Source: Marinifilum fragile JCM 15579
Lineage (GTDB): Bacteria > Bacteroidota > Bacteroidia > Bacteroidales > Marinifilaceae
Direction: 5' to 3'
Assembly (NCBI RefSeq): GCF_001310955.1
Contig: NZ_BAZX01000004.1
Coordinates: forward strand, 62,001-126,000
Length of the DNA: 64,000 nt
Position 1 is the first letter of the stretch; each line of letters starts with the position of its first letter. The notes below the pieces were generated by a model. The model saw only the letters and a list, made by a program, of their open reading frames with translations. It was not told the origin of the DNA and made no database searches. Made by a program: the position numbers and the translations under genes. Positions 18,366 to 29,662 of this stretch are shown piece after piece.

Positions 18366-20773
18366 TTATTCATAGCGAAGCGATTCCACCGGATTTCTTT
18401 TTGCTGCTCTCCACGATTGCCATGATACTGTTAGTAAGGCAATTCCCACGGTAATGATTCCTGCTAAAACAAAGATCCACCAGCTAATATTTGTTTTGTA
18501 AGCAAAGTTATTCAGCCATTTGTTCAAGATATAATAGGTAATGGGGCAGGCAATAACAAAAGCAAATGCAACCCATTTTATAAACTCACCATTCAACATA
18601 CTTAAGATTTCTTTTGTCTTAGCTCCGTTAACTTTGCGTATCCCTATTTCTTTAATTCGCTTGTTAATGATTAAAATGGTTAAGCCAAATAGTCCTAAAG
18701 ATGATATGATAATGCTATAATGGCCGAGTAGGTTATAATTAAACTCCATCTTTCTTCGTTTTGATATCTTGCGTTTAACTGTTCATTCCAGAATTTGTAA
18801 TCCAGTTCCTTGTTAGGAGCAACTTTATCCCAAGTGTTTTTTATAAACTGAATGGTCTCAGCCTTCTTATCTGCTTTGTATTTTAGGAAAGCAAATTTAC
18901 TTCTCTTGCCGAAATCGGCTCTTAAAATTAACGCAAGAGGTTTAATTGTCTCTTTGGTAGAATCGAAATGAAAATCGTTAATGACTCCTATAATTCTATG
19001 TTGTTGTCCATCTATGGAGATGGTTTCATTTACGATTTCACCTTCCGGATTGATGAAAGACGCTAGTTTTTGATTTACTATCACCGATTCAAAATTCGGA
19101 AGTTCAGGTTTAAAGTTTTTCCCTTGTATAATTTTAAGATTTAATGTTGAGATATAGTTGTGATCCACATATAACAATCGAGCTTCAACATTTTCTTCAT
19201 TAGAATTTTGAACATATCCCATTGATCTGCCACTCACATAATTTCGATCTGAAAAAGAATGAGATGTTATTCCAGGATATGCAGATATGTAATCACTTAG
19301 GGTTCGCTTTTCTTTTTCACTCAAATGATATACTCTAAGGTTAATTACATTATCAGAAGAAAATCCCAATTTTTTGTTTTTCATGAACTGTGTTTGTTTT
19401 ATTATTCCAATGCTTAATGCAATAAGAATAATGGACAAAGTGTATTGCAGCATGACAAAAGATTGAAATGGGCCAATTTTTTTATTTTGAGTATCCCCTT
19501 TGGAGATTATTTGTTGTTTGTATTTTTTCTGTAGTTTAACTACTTGAATTAGACTAGTGATTAAAGTAATTAGAAGAATTGTTGTTACTAAAAACAAAAG
19601 GAAACCAGGTATGTTAATAAGTTCAAGATAGACCTCGTTTTTAGTTAATATTTTCATTACAGGCAATAACTCATAAGTTAAAAGTATACCCAGTACAAAT
19701 GCGATAAGAGTAAGTATAATATTCTCGAAAAAGAATTGAGCAAATATATGCTTTGGCTTAGCTCCCAAAGTCATTCTAATGCTAATGTTGCTCACATTTC
19801 TTAAGGTTTGCCCCAAAGTGAGCATTATGAAATTACTACAGGCAACAAATAGTATAAAGAAGCCTACAACAGATAAAATGTACAAACTATTTTTATTGTT
19901 GGTTTTTTCGTAATCATTCTTCTTATCGTTTAAGTATATTTTTTTTAGAGGTAATGAAAAAGGAACAAAGCAATCACTGGTTTCAGCAAGGTATTTTTTT
20001 GATTGATATAGTTTGATCGCTTCTTGATAAAAATCTACCACTGTTTTGCTTACCAATTCTTCAGCTATTTTGGCATTTTCGGTTCTGTCTATTTTATAAA
20101 ATACTGATGATTTCCCGAAGAAAGTATTTGACCATGGAAGTTTATCGTTGGCATATTTATAAGGTATCAAACCACTAAACTGAATACTCGAATTTTTTGG
20201 AGGATCCTCCATGATTCCTGAAATAACAAACGACTGATTTTCAATTTTTGGAAATTGAACCTGTAATCCAATTAATGAATCAATACGGCACGAATGAATT
20301 GCTTGAAATTTATTTGCCAGGCTTTGGGTAATCACAATCTCATTCGGATTTTGGAACAATCGATCACGATCTCCCAGAAGTAATTTGAATGTAAAAATCT
20401 TAAAAAAATCTGGTTCGGTAAGGTAAATGTTTTCTTCTAAATTGTGATTTTGAAATATGATAGTAGGTCCGTGTGACCCTCTAATTGCGGTGCACTTATC
20501 TACTTGAGGAATTTTTTCTTTTATAATTTTTGATAATTGGTAATCGAGTAGTGCATCATCTTCTTTAATTCCATTTTCAAAGGTAAGCGTATAGTTAAGT
20601 TTGAAAATTTTATTTCCCTCTACATGAAAATTATTGTAATGAAATTCTTGCGTTAAATACAAGTATATTAGGAGAAGACAGGTAGATGCAACAGTAAAAC
20701 CTACTATCGAAATAATAGAATTTAATTTGTTCTTTAGAATATTTCGAAATGCATAATGTATGTTACTTTTCAT
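18366..20773 (-). pseudogene. FtsX/MacB-type ABC transporter permease, one frameshift in this sequence
   Basis: Two overlapping frames, 20773-18695 (692 aa) and 18749-18366, that together make one 802-aa permease of the MacB/FtsX type: N-terminal TM, a large extracytoplasmic MacB_PCD domain, four-TM FtsX domains in the middle and at the end. The first frame ends ..YSAIIALSYHL and the second continues IISSLGLFGLTILIINKRIKEIG; adding one base near 18710 joins them to match the paralogues at the conserved TKEIGIRKxNGAK loop. It is the distal member of the six-permease array and shares its C-terminal RNPVESLRYE. The rest of the frame is undamaged, so an indel error or a very recent mutation is likely. 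Confidence 0.88.
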
Positions 20774-20815
20774 ATTTGAGGGATTTTAAAATAATTAATT
20801 AATAGTGAGTTTCCG

Positions 20816-23194
20816 TTACTCATATCTCAAACTTTCCACGGGATTTCTCTTCGCTGCTCTCCACGATTGCCAAGTAACGGTTAGTATTGCAATGCCAATG
20901 GCAATGATTCCTGATAATGCAAAAATCCACCAGTTTAATTCTGTTTTGTAGGCGAAATTCTGAAGCCAGATGTTCATCACATACCAGGCAATCGGACATG
21001 CCAAAATAAAAGCAAGAATTACCCATTTTAGGAATTTGAAATTAAGCATTTGTATGATTTCGTAGGTTTTGGCCCCATTGGCTTTTCTGATTCCAATTTC
21101 CTTGGTTTTCTGTCGCACTACAAAGCCAACAATACCAAGCATGCCAAGTATACTAATGATAATGCTAAGAATGGTAAATGCTTTGGTTGTATTTTTCAAG
21201 TGGTTCTCATTGCGGTATTCAGCTTTCAATAAATCATCGAAAAATTGAAAAGAAAATTCTCTTCCTTCACGATGCTTTTTGTAAGTGTCGCGAATAAAGG
21301 CTATACTTTCTTTACGCTTGTGATTGGAAATCCTGATGTTCATTGTCATGATATTTTCAGGAGAATTCATTAGCACCAAAGGTTCAATTTTGTGGTGCAA
21401 TGATTTGAAATGAAAATCCTTAACTACACCAACAATTTCGTTGTTTCCAATTCGTTGACCAATTGGATTGTCAAAGCCCAATAGTTTTTCGGCACTTTCA
21501 TTTATGACTACAGGAAATGAAAAAGTGTGATCATCCGATTTTTTTTTCATTTCTTCCCAATAAGCAGAATAGTTCATATTTAAGAACTCACCTTTTGTGA
21601 GTTTCAGTTCGTAATTTTTTGCAAATTCATCGTCAACATGAAGAATAACTGCCTGAATACTATCTTTTGCTCCTTTGTTGTCGATAACAAAACTTGAGCG
21701 AAAACCTCCATACATTGGAGCATAAGTACTTGCCGATGCTGAGAGTATGTTCGGGTTTTGCAAAAGTTCATTTTTGAAGGAATTGCTATCGTACCATAAG
21801 CCTGTAGGAACAACCAGCATGTTGCTGTGGTTGATTCCCAAATCTTTGGTCGTTATGAAATGAAATTGCTTCATAAACACTCCTGAAACTGATATGGAAA
21901 AAATGGCAATCGTAAATTGGATAACAATGAGCAAATTCATCAGCCCAATATTTCCACCATTGTAGTTTTTCGTTTTTAATATCTGAACAGGATTCAATTT
22001 CGACAGGTAAATGGAAGGATACAAACCTGCAGCTATTGCTGTAAATACAATTAGCATGCACAAGTAAGTAAGCAGTTGCATCGATAGATTGATTTGCAAT
22101 TGCTGTCCTGTTAGAAGATTGAATTTTGGCAGTAATAAAAATGCCAAACCAATTGCGAAAAATGCAGCCACAAAAGTCTGCAGGAAAGAATTCATCATGA
22201 ACTGTAACAGCAAGCTGTGTCGTTTTGCACCATTTACTTTTTGAATTCCAATTTCTTTGGCTTGTTCAGAATAACTTACCGTAGACAGAATGGTAAAGTT
22301 TAAAATCACCATGATAAGGATTAGCAAAGCCAGGCCCGAAAAAATCACGACATATTTATAATTGCTGATATTATTATCAAGCATGTTGGTTCGGTAATCA
22401 GAATGAAGATGAATTTCGGATATAGGCTGAAACAATAGCTTGTCTGTTTTATTGGAATATCTGCTAACATGATTGCTGATTCGATTCAGAAACAAATTGT
22501 CGATTTCAGCATTGGCTGAAAGCTTGATATAGGTTCTAATCCAATAGGAATCTTTCCATGAATTTGTTGTATGATACATACTTAGATTGTCTTCAGACAA
22601 TAAGTATCCAAAATCAATATGCGTATTTCTTGGAATTTTTAAAACTGCACTAACCGTGTAAATGTTTTCACCGTATTTATCACTTACTATTTTTTTGCCC
22701 AAAGCCGAAGAGTTGCCAAAAAGTTTGCGTGCAACCTCTTCGGAAAGCACAATGTTTGATTTATGTTTGAATGCATTTTCGGCATTCCCTTCCAGAAATT
22801 TAAAGCCATCAAAGATTTTAAAGAAATCAGTATTGGTGTAGAATTTTCTCGCTTCAATCTTTTTTCCATTCTCGAACTGCAATGGGGAATCTTCTGATGA
22901 TCCATACAAATATGTGGCAGCCTCAATTTGTGGGTAATCCTTTTTAATGGTCTCTGCAATTGGTTGGTATGAAGCCGCCGACTTAATAATATCCTCGCCT
23001 TGTTTCGATAGTGTTAAAACCCGATAAATTCTGTTGTAATCAGAATGAAATTTCTCAAAAGTACTTTGATCGTAAACCCATAAATAAATTAGCAATGAAG
23101 CTAAAATTCCTATGGTAAAACCTGTGAAGTTAATAATGCTTAAAACAGGTTTTTTTAGAATTAATTGGAGTATGATTTTGAAGCTATATTTCAT
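20816..23194 (-). CDS. FtsX/MacB-type ABC transporter permease
   Basis: 792 aa. N-terminal signal-anchor TM (about 20-42), MacB_PCD extracytoplasmic domain, FtsX core (about 280-400), a second TM/periplasmic domain and a C-terminal FtsX core ending RNPVESLRYE, preceded by the coupling-loop motif TKEIGIRKANGAKTYEI that contacts the ATPase. Such two-FtsX permeases act in pairs with a LolD/MacB-like ATPase as mechanotransmitters or lipoprotein/peptide exporters, not necessarily as transporters of small molecules. It lies 42 bp downstream of the lipoprotein-side genes in the minus-strand operon. Substrate unknown. Confidence 0.9.
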   Translation of the reverse strand: MKYSFKIILQLILKKPVLSIINFTGFTIGILASLLIYLWVYDQSTFEKFHSDYNRIYRVLTLSKQGEDIIKSAASYQPIAETIKKDYPQIEAATYLYGSSEDSPLQFENGKKIEARKFYTNTDFFKIFDGFKFLEGNAENAFKHKSNIVLSEEVARKLFGNSSALGKKIVSDKYGENIYTVSAVLKIPRNTHIDFGYLLSEDNLSMYHTTNSWKDSYWIRTYIKLSANAEIDNLFLNRISNHVSRYSNKTDKLLFQPISEIHLHSDYRTNMLDNNISNYKYVVIFSGLALLILIMVILNFTILSTVSYSEQAKEIGIQKVNGAKRHSLLLQFMMNSFLQTFVAAFFAIGLAFLLLPKFNLLTGQQLQINLSMQLLTYLCMLIVFTAIAAGLYPSIYLSKLNPVQILKTKNYNGGNIGLMNLLIVIQFTIAIFSISVSGVFMKQFHFITTKDLGINHSNMLVVPTGLWYDSNSFKNELLQNPNILSASASTYAPMYGGFRSSFVIDNKGAKDSIQAVILHVDDEFAKNYELKLTKGEFLNMNYSAYWEEMKKKSDDHTFSFPVVINESAEKLLGFDNPIGQRIGNNEIVGVVKDFHFKSLHHKIEPLVLMNSPENIMTMNIRISNHKRKESIAFIRDTYKKHREGREFSFQFFDDLLKAEYRNENHLKNTTKAFTILSIIISILGMLGIVGFVVRQKTKEIGIRKANGAKTYEIIQMLNFKFLKWVILAFILACPIAWYVMNIWLQNFAYKTELNWWIFALSGIIAIGIAILTVTWQSWRAAKRNPVESLRYE

Positions 23195-23215
23195 GTAGAT
23201 GGTTGTTAATCGAAC

Positions 23216-24754
23216 TTATTTAACCAGCATTAGCACTTGGTCGGTATCTGAGCAGTTTTTTGCCAGCTGTATCAGCTTTTCTTTGTTGGCAGCAGGAGCT
23301 GTTGAATTTTTAAATTCATCAGAAGCAACTTTCTCCTTGATATCCTTTCCAAGTAGCGAAACCATTATATTTCCCTCTCTATTTATCATGTAGGAACTAG
23401 GCCAAACAGAAAAGCCACCATCAATGTCGTTTTCGAGTATGGGGTTGTCGTAATTGTAAGGATCTGATTTTACAAAGTGTAATTGTTTATTTTTCTTGGA
23501 GTAAAGTGCATAAAGCAGTTTAATGCTCTTTCTTTTAATTGCGTTCGGACAATAATTATCATCCATGATTAGGCCAATAAAAATATAATTGTTACCGTCT
23601 GCCCATTGGTTTGGTACAATTTTACCTTTAAGATCAAACTTAGGATGGCTGGCATCTTGTTTGCTAACTTTATGCTGCCCCAGCTTGATAACATATACAG
23701 GTCTTAGAATGTTGGGAGGAATCACTTTAAAAATGGTATCGTTATAATCCGATCTGAAATAATAATTCCCAGCTTTTTCATATTGAGTTCCATAATCAAA
23801 ACCTCGAATAAGACGTGGTTTAAAATTTACCAAACGCTCAAATTTGGTAAATTCAGCTAAAGTGTCTCCTTGGGTATTGAAAATTTCCAACATGTTGCCC
23901 TTTCTGCTTCTTCTTGAAAAATAAGTGTTACGGTCAGGACTGAAAACACCTATTTGCTCGTAATTATATTGAGGAGTGAATGAAGACATACCGTTTGGAT
24001 AAGGAGCTTTGAATGGTTTGTTTTGTCCTCTGTTTAAGTCAACCAAAACTTTACCAGCACCTGAAACAGCTAATGGATTTTCAGGGTTGAACTGATACTG
24101 CGCGTTGATTAAATCTTTGGAGCAATCTACCTCCATAATATAGTTTTGACCAGTATTAGTATTTTTGTAGTTGTAATACAATTGATCTCCTCTTGACCAA
24201 ACATTAGGACTTCCACCTATATTGGAAAATTCGGAATAATAAATTAGAACCTGATTTTGATCCTCTTTGTATTTTACTCCGCTTAGTTGGTTTTTTATAA
24301 TTGTATTTTTAAACTCCCCTTTTTTTGTAAACAGATGTATGCCATAAAGATTAGAGGCTACAATGTTTTTATCTGTCATGTAGTATTTGTAATTGATCTT
24401 ATTTGCGATACTAGAGTCTGGCAGATTTTGCATTTTAATGTATTCAATACTTTGGGCCACATCAGATAGTTTGAACTCTTTAATGCTATCTAATCTATTT
24501 TCAATATCAATTGCTATTGGTGGTTGAGATGTATCTGTTTTTCTAATGGATTCGAAGCGAAAACCTTTCGGCAACTTTGCCAAAGAGTCGGCTAATTCTT
24601 GCTCTTTTTTTAGACGCAGTTCTTCTTTCTGAGCTAAGATTTCTTCTTCACTTAAAATTTTTTGAGTTAAATCTTTTTCATCCAGCTTCATGCTTTTGTT
24701 TTTACACGAAAAACAAATAACTAACAAAATTGATAGTAAGAGGTTAAGTTTCAT
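23216..24754 (-). CDS. lipoprotein, DUF4933/6-bladed-propeller-like, inside permease operon
   Basis: 512 aa from the ATG at 24754, chosen because MKLNLLLSILLVICFSC gives a clean lipobox; an ATG at 24781 overlapping the upstream stop codon (ATGAATAA) would add nine residues and could give translational coupling. After a charged coiled-coil-like segment (about 25-60, EEEILAQKEELRLKKEQE) comes a long beta-rich domain with propeller-like blades (DKNIVASNLYGIHLFTKKGEF, cut here) resembling the Bacteroidota DUF4933/6-bladed propeller lipoproteins. Being the only non-permease gene in the array it may be the periplasmic partner of the permeases. The family assignment is tentative. Confidence 0.65.
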   Translation of the reverse strand: MKLNLLLSILLVICFSCKNKSMKLDEKDLTQKILSEEEILAQKEELRLKKEQELADSLAKLPKGFRFESIRKTDTSQPPIAIDIENRLDSIKEFKLSDVAQSIEYIKMQNLPDSSIANKINYKYYMTDKNIVASNLYGIHLFTKKGEFKNTIIKNQLSGVKYKEDQNQVLIYYSEFSNIGGSPNVWSRGDQLYYNYKNTNTGQNYIMEVDCSKDLINAQYQFNPENPLAVSGAGKVLVDLNRGQNKPFKAPYPNGMSSFTPQYNYEQIGVFSPDRNTYFSRRSRKGNMLEIFNTQGDTLAEFTKFERLVNFKPRLIRGFDYGTQYEKAGNYYFRSDYNDTIFKVIPPNILRPVYVIKLGQHKVSKQDASHPKFDLKGKIVPNQWADGNNYIFIGLIMDDNYCPNAIKRKSIKLLYALYSKKNKQLHFVKSDPYNYDNPILENDIDGGFSVWPSSYMINREGNIMVSLLGKDIKEKVASDEFKNSTAPAANKEKLIQLAKNCSDTDQVLMLVK

Positions 24755-24773
24755 AATATATAATCGTTTGGTT

Positions 24774-27140
24774 TTATTCATAACGTAAACTTTCCACAGG
24801 ATTTCTCTTTGCTGCTCTCCACGACTGCCATGAAACGGTAAGCAGGGCAATTCCCATGGCAATGATCCCTGCCAGAACAAAAATCCACCAGCTAAGCTCT
24901 GTTTTATAGGCAAAGTTTTGCAGCCATTGGTTCATGGCAAACCACGAAATGGGACAAGCTATTATAAAGGCGAATAGAACCCATTTAATAAAACTGAAGT
25001 TTATCATCCTGATTATTTCATGGGTTTTGGCTCCATTGGCTTTGCGAATTCCAATTTCTTTTCGTTTTAAAGAAATAGAGTTGAGTACCATTCCTAATAA
25101 TCCCATAATGGATAAAGCAATGGCAAGTATTGAGAAAGCACTTATTATTGTTACTTGTTGTTCTTCTTTCTTATAAAAATTATCAATTTGATCCTGTAAA
25201 GTGTAGATGTTAATGATTTTAGATGGTTCGATTTCTTTAAAAAAAGAACTTAACTTTTTTTGTACTTGTTGCAGACTGGTTTTATTGGTTTTAACTGCTA
25301 ACAGATATAGCTTTTGGGGATCTTGTTGCAGAATTACCATCGGTCGGATTTTAGCATGAAAGGAGTGAGCATTAAAATCCTTAACAATTCCTCTCACCAT
25401 AAATCCATTGAATAGGGATCCTACTTTGATGTTATATTCTTTTGCAGCGGTTTCATTAAAAATCATTTCTCTTCGACTTTCATGAAAATTACCCAAGCCT
25501 TTCCCTTCTTTTATTTCGATATCCAGAAGATCCAACATACCTGTCCCCATAATTAATCCATCGAATCGGATGATATCATTTTCGTACTGTAGTTTTACAG
25601 GCAGAAAATCCTTGAAAGGAGGAATGAAAGAAGATCCGGCAACTTTTAGTACTCCAGGGATTTTTTTCACTTCATTTTCAATCATATGGAATTTACTGCT
25701 CAATTCATCGGAGTTGAGTTCACAAATGATTACATTATCGGTGTTGATGTTATTTGATCCTGATTGAGCAAAATTCAATTGTTTTTTAATTGCTAAAATT
25801 CCAACAACTAGGATTATAAATATGCTGAAATGGACAATGAGAAATGAGTTACTCCATTGCTTTTTGCCTATGCGTTTAATTAGTTTTCCTTTGATCAATT
25901 CAACCGACGAAATTTTAGAAATGCGATACCCCAATAATACTCCGGCAATACTTCCTGTAATAACCAGTACTGCTATAAGGGAAATGTAGCTTTGCCATAT
26001 TGAAAGTACCTCAACGTTAATATTTCGATTTAAAGTTTGGTTGATAAAAGGGATACCAAACATCATAACGACAGAGGCAGGAATTAAACTAAATATTGCC
26101 AGAAGGTTCGATTCAACCAATATTTGTTTAAAAATATTATTTTTTGATGCCCCCATGGCTTTCTGCACACCAAGATCTTTTAATCGCAATTCAATTTTTG
26201 CCTTGGTAAGGAAAATATAATTTACAATTGCAATGGTTAAAATTAATATCGAAATAACCAGAAAATAGATTAGTTCACTTGGGTTCCCTGTGCGTGTATA
26301 AAAATTTCCATCTAGATTGTTTGAGTACAGATATATATCAGAAATAGCTTGCAACTTATAATCTAGTTCCTTCTTTTTGTCGTGGCTGGTTCTGTTCTTA
26401 TAAACCTGCAATTTTTGTTCTATGTCCTTTGGATTAATACCGTCACTTAAACGGATATAGGTATGTAAATCAAAATGATTCCAGTCTTTAAAATTATTAT
26501 CATCTGAAGTGTAATGTCCCAGTTGTTTTCTGCTTTTGTTCAGTGATTTACTTAACAAGTCGATGTGGCCAATGAAATTCGGTTGCAGACTTGAATAAGT
26601 AGAGATTTTGTGATAAACCCCACATACATTTAAATCATAAAACTCCTTATCAAATTTAATTTTTAATGTCTGGTTAATAGGATTTTCCTTGCCAAAGTAC
26701 TTTGTAGCAATTGACGAGGAAATACAAATTTCATCCTTCGATAAGGATGCCTTCCCTTTTAGAATTTGAATTCCTAAAAACTTATAAATGCTGCTATCTG
26801 CACAAGCCAAATTCTTCTCTTCAAAAAGTTTATTTTGATTGTCTTTTAATTGAAATTGATTGAGCTGATGAATTCTAAAGAAACTCTTTATTGCAGGGAT
26901 TTCCTCTTCAATGGTATTTCCTAATTCATATGTTGTTCTGCAGTCGTTGCCACGAAGAATTCTATAAATATTTTCTTTATGCGGAATAGATCGATCAAAA
27001 GAGTTTTCGTGTATGAATAGTAAAAGCAATAAGAAAACACAACCCAGACCTATACCTAAGCCTAGAATGCTTATTAAGGATTGTATTTTATTTTTTAGAA
27101 TACTACGAACCGAAATTTTAAGAAGTATTGGTAATTTCAT
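24774..27140 (-). CDS. FtsX/MacB-type ABC transporter permease
   Basis: 788 aa from the ATG at 27140 (MKLPILLKISVRSILKNK), which places the usual basic segment before TM1; an upstream ATG at 27182 would add 14 unlikely residues. The architecture is the MacB type: TM1, extracytoplasmic MacB_PCD, FtsX core near 300-430 with the LRLKDLGVQKAMGASKNNI coupling loop, and a C-terminal FtsX core with KEIGIRKANGAKTHEI. The 3' end, encoding the last TM and RNPVESLRYE, is close to identical with that of the neighbours. Its stop overlaps the alternative start of the lipoprotein gene. Confidence 0.9.
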   Translation of the reverse strand: MKLPILLKISVRSILKNKIQSLISILGLGIGLGCVFLLLLLFIHENSFDRSIPHKENIYRILRGNDCRTTYELGNTIEEEIPAIKSFFRIHQLNQFQLKDNQNKLFEEKNLACADSSIYKFLGIQILKGKASLSKDEICISSSIATKYFGKENPINQTLKIKFDKEFYDLNVCGVYHKISTYSSLQPNFIGHIDLLSKSLNKSRKQLGHYTSDDNNFKDWNHFDLHTYIRLSDGINPKDIEQKLQVYKNRTSHDKKKELDYKLQAISDIYLYSNNLDGNFYTRTGNPSELIYFLVISILILTIAIVNYIFLTKAKIELRLKDLGVQKAMGASKNNIFKQILVESNLLAIFSLIPASVVMMFGIPFINQTLNRNINVEVLSIWQSYISLIAVLVITGSIAGVLLGYRISKISSVELIKGKLIKRIGKKQWSNSFLIVHFSIFIILVVGILAIKKQLNFAQSGSNNINTDNVIICELNSDELSSKFHMIENEVKKIPGVLKVAGSSFIPPFKDFLPVKLQYENDIIRFDGLIMGTGMLDLLDIEIKEGKGLGNFHESRREMIFNETAAKEYNIKVGSLFNGFMVRGIVKDFNAHSFHAKIRPMVILQQDPQKLYLLAVKTNKTSLQQVQKKLSSFFKEIEPSKIINIYTLQDQIDNFYKKEEQQVTIISAFSILAIALSIMGLLGMVLNSISLKRKEIGIRKANGAKTHEIIRMINFSFIKWVLFAFIIACPISWFAMNQWLQNFAYKTELSWWIFVLAGIIAMGIALLTVSWQSWRAAKRNPVESLRYE

Positions 27141-27257
27141 CTGTTTATTTTTACATGTTTTTTGCCAGATGGAACTTACCATGAGTAAATAATCATTCTC
27201 GTGTGTGAGTTAATAATTATTTACTCATGGACGTTTCATTTAAGGATATGTTTTTGT

Positions 27258-29645
27258 TTATTCGTATCTCAAGCTCTCTACCGGATTTCTCCTCGCTGCC
27301 TTCCAGGATTGCCATGTAACGGTTAACAATGCAATACCCATCACCATGACTCCCGACAAGGCAAATACCCACCAACTCATTTTGGTTTTATAGGCAAAGT
27401 TTTCAAGCCATTTATTCATGGCATAGCATGCAATAGGACATGCCAAAACAAAGGCAATAATTACCCACTTTAGGAAATCCTTGTTTAGCATTCTGATGAT
27501 TTCATAAGTTTTAGCTCCATTGGTTTTTCTAATCCCTATTTCTTTGGTACGCTGTTCCGATGAAAAATAGGAAAGGGCACTAATGCCAATGATTCCAATT
27601 ACAACAGCAAGAATTGAAAAGCTCAGTAAGATTTTTCGAAGGATATTTTCCGATTTGTATTGCTGTGTAATTTTATCATTCATAAAAAAATACTCCATCT
27701 TCTGATCTGGATAATGCTTATCCCACTCCGATTGGATGTAATCCATAGCCGGCCTGATATCTCCAGAAGCAATTTTTATATGAGTAAATCTGGCATTACT
27801 TGGAGATTCGTTTATATAAAAAATGTAATCCCCAATTTGTTGATGTGCTGAATTGTAGTTGAAATCGTCAACTACCCCGATGATATCTACTCTTCTTTGA
27901 TCTGCTTCCAATGGCTGGCCCGATCGAAAAGAATTTAGATTTTCTATATTGTTGTGTTTCTCCATTAGTCTATCATACAGATGCTTATTAATGATAAACC
28001 CTTCAATGGTATCTTTAGATCTGTTGATATAATCATGGAGGAGAGGAATATTCATGGTTTGTAAAAAATCCAGATTTGAGAATGACACCTCAGCTGTTCC
28101 TTCAATTCCAAATCCTTCAAGAGCAAATGTCTGTGTTGGATATCCAAAATATTGTCTTGTAAAACCAACAAATTCTATTTGGGAGTTCTTTCTCAATTCG
28201 TTGGCAAAAACATTTGGGTCTTTTCTAAAATCCTTTTGCCGGAGAACAACAATATTCTCTTTGGTAAAACCCAGAGGTTTATCCAAAATGAAGTTAATCT
28301 GTTTGTTTACAAAAATTGTGGAGGATATTAGAACCATTACAATTAAAATCTGAAAAATCATTAATGGTTGCAAAAGCTTCTTTCCTGTTAACGGAAGTAG
28401 CCCTTTTATGATTTCACTAATTGAATTTCTTTTCAGAATAAAGAATCGTACAAACAATGTCGAGAGTGTTCCACTGCAAAATAAAATGATGAATATGGCC
28501 CAATAAATGATTGGTTCGTTAAAAAAAATATCAAACTGAATTTCGTAATACTGGCTGATAATAGGTTTTATCAACTCTATTGCAAATAAGGAAATAAAAA
28601 TAGCAACTGAACTAAGTAGCAATACTTCAATTAGTATTTGGTACAACAAATGTTTTTTATGAGCTCCAATGGAGGATTTCAAACCAAACTCTTTTGCTCT
28701 TTTGAAAAGATTGACCGTGATTAAGCTGATGAAATTAACCAGTGATACAAACAAAATCACAAAAGCAACAATTGTGAACAAGTAGATGTTTATTTTGGTA
28801 TTGCTTTCTTTAAGTTCGAACCTATGATTCGATTTTAAATGAATATCCGTAAGTTTCTCTAATTGGAACTTGTAATCCTTTGGCCCTCTGGTTTGCCTGA
28901 AACTACTCTTGTTAAAATCATTCAATATTTTATCGGCGATAAAGTTTGGAGAGGTTCCTTTTTTAAGCTTGAGATAATTGTATACCCATTGTATTTTTCT
29001 TGTGCTTAAAACCTTAAAACGTTCTTCCAGGTTTCCTTTTTGAGAGAGAAGTATCTCGCAATTGAAATGTGTTTTTATTGGTGTGTTTTTGAATATTCCT
29101 GCAATTTCAAATTTTCCTGAACCATCTCTAGCTCGCAAACTTTCGGTTTCAATGGTTTGACCAATTGGGTTCTCATTCTTAAAATACTTTTGGGCAAATC
29201 TTTCTGATACAAATGTGACATCTGGATTTGATATTTCAGATAAATCTCCAACTATACTTTCAATACCAAACATGTGAATAAAATTGGTATCTACTGATAG
29301 AACATCATTTTGTGAAATGGTATTTTGGTCGTGTATTGTAATGTTTTCAAGTTTAGCGTGTGAAAATTGGCATGCATTTTCAACTTCAGGAAAGTTTAAG
29401 GAGGTTTGTTTAATAAACCCTAAACTTCTGGCCCAAGAATCATCAATGTGTGATGGAGTTGAGATTACTCTGTAAATTTCCTGATGATCATTGATGTGTT
29501 TGTCGTAGCTTTTTTCATTTTGAACATGAACAAACAGCACAAAAAATGATGCCAGCCCTACACTTAGACCCAATATGTTTGTCACAGAAAAGGTCTTGCT
29601 ATGAAGAAGACGTAATACCGATAATTTTAAATGATACCAAAGCAT
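27258..29645 (-). CDS. FtsX/MacB-type ABC transporter permease
   Basis: 795 aa with the same plan as its neighbours: TM1 about 20-42, MacB_PCD, internal FtsX core with the loop RAKEFGLKSSIGAHKKHLLY, then a second core with TKEIGIRKTNGAKTYEIIRM and terminal SWKAARRNPVESLRYE. The extracytoplasmic part differs strongly from the paralogues, so the permeases probably recognise different ligands or form distinct pairs. Gap of 18 bp to the upstream permease gene, hence one transcript. Confidence 0.9.
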   Translation of the reverse strand: MLWYHLKLSVLRLLHSKTFSVTNILGLSVGLASFFVLFVHVQNEKSYDKHINDHQEIYRVISTPSHIDDSWARSLGFIKQTSLNFPEVENACQFSHAKLENITIHDQNTISQNDVLSVDTNFIHMFGIESIVGDLSEISNPDVTFVSERFAQKYFKNENPIGQTIETESLRARDGSGKFEIAGIFKNTPIKTHFNCEILLSQKGNLEERFKVLSTRKIQWVYNYLKLKKGTSPNFIADKILNDFNKSSFRQTRGPKDYKFQLEKLTDIHLKSNHRFELKESNTKINIYLFTIVAFVILFVSLVNFISLITVNLFKRAKEFGLKSSIGAHKKHLLYQILIEVLLLSSVAIFISLFAIELIKPIISQYYEIQFDIFFNEPIIYWAIFIILFCSGTLSTLFVRFFILKRNSISEIIKGLLPLTGKKLLQPLMIFQILIVMVLISSTIFVNKQINFILDKPLGFTKENIVVLRQKDFRKDPNVFANELRKNSQIEFVGFTRQYFGYPTQTFALEGFGIEGTAEVSFSNLDFLQTMNIPLLHDYINRSKDTIEGFIINKHLYDRLMEKHNNIENLNSFRSGQPLEADQRRVDIIGVVDDFNYNSAHQQIGDYIFYINESPSNARFTHIKIASGDIRPAMDYIQSEWDKHYPDQKMEYFFMNDKITQQYKSENILRKILLSFSILAVVIGIIGISALSYFSSEQRTKEIGIRKTNGAKTYEIIRMLNKDFLKWVIIAFVLACPIACYAMNKWLENFAYKTKMSWWVFALSGVMVMGIALLTVTWQSWKAARRNPVESLRYE

Positions 29646-29662
29646 ACTGCTAATTTTTAGAA

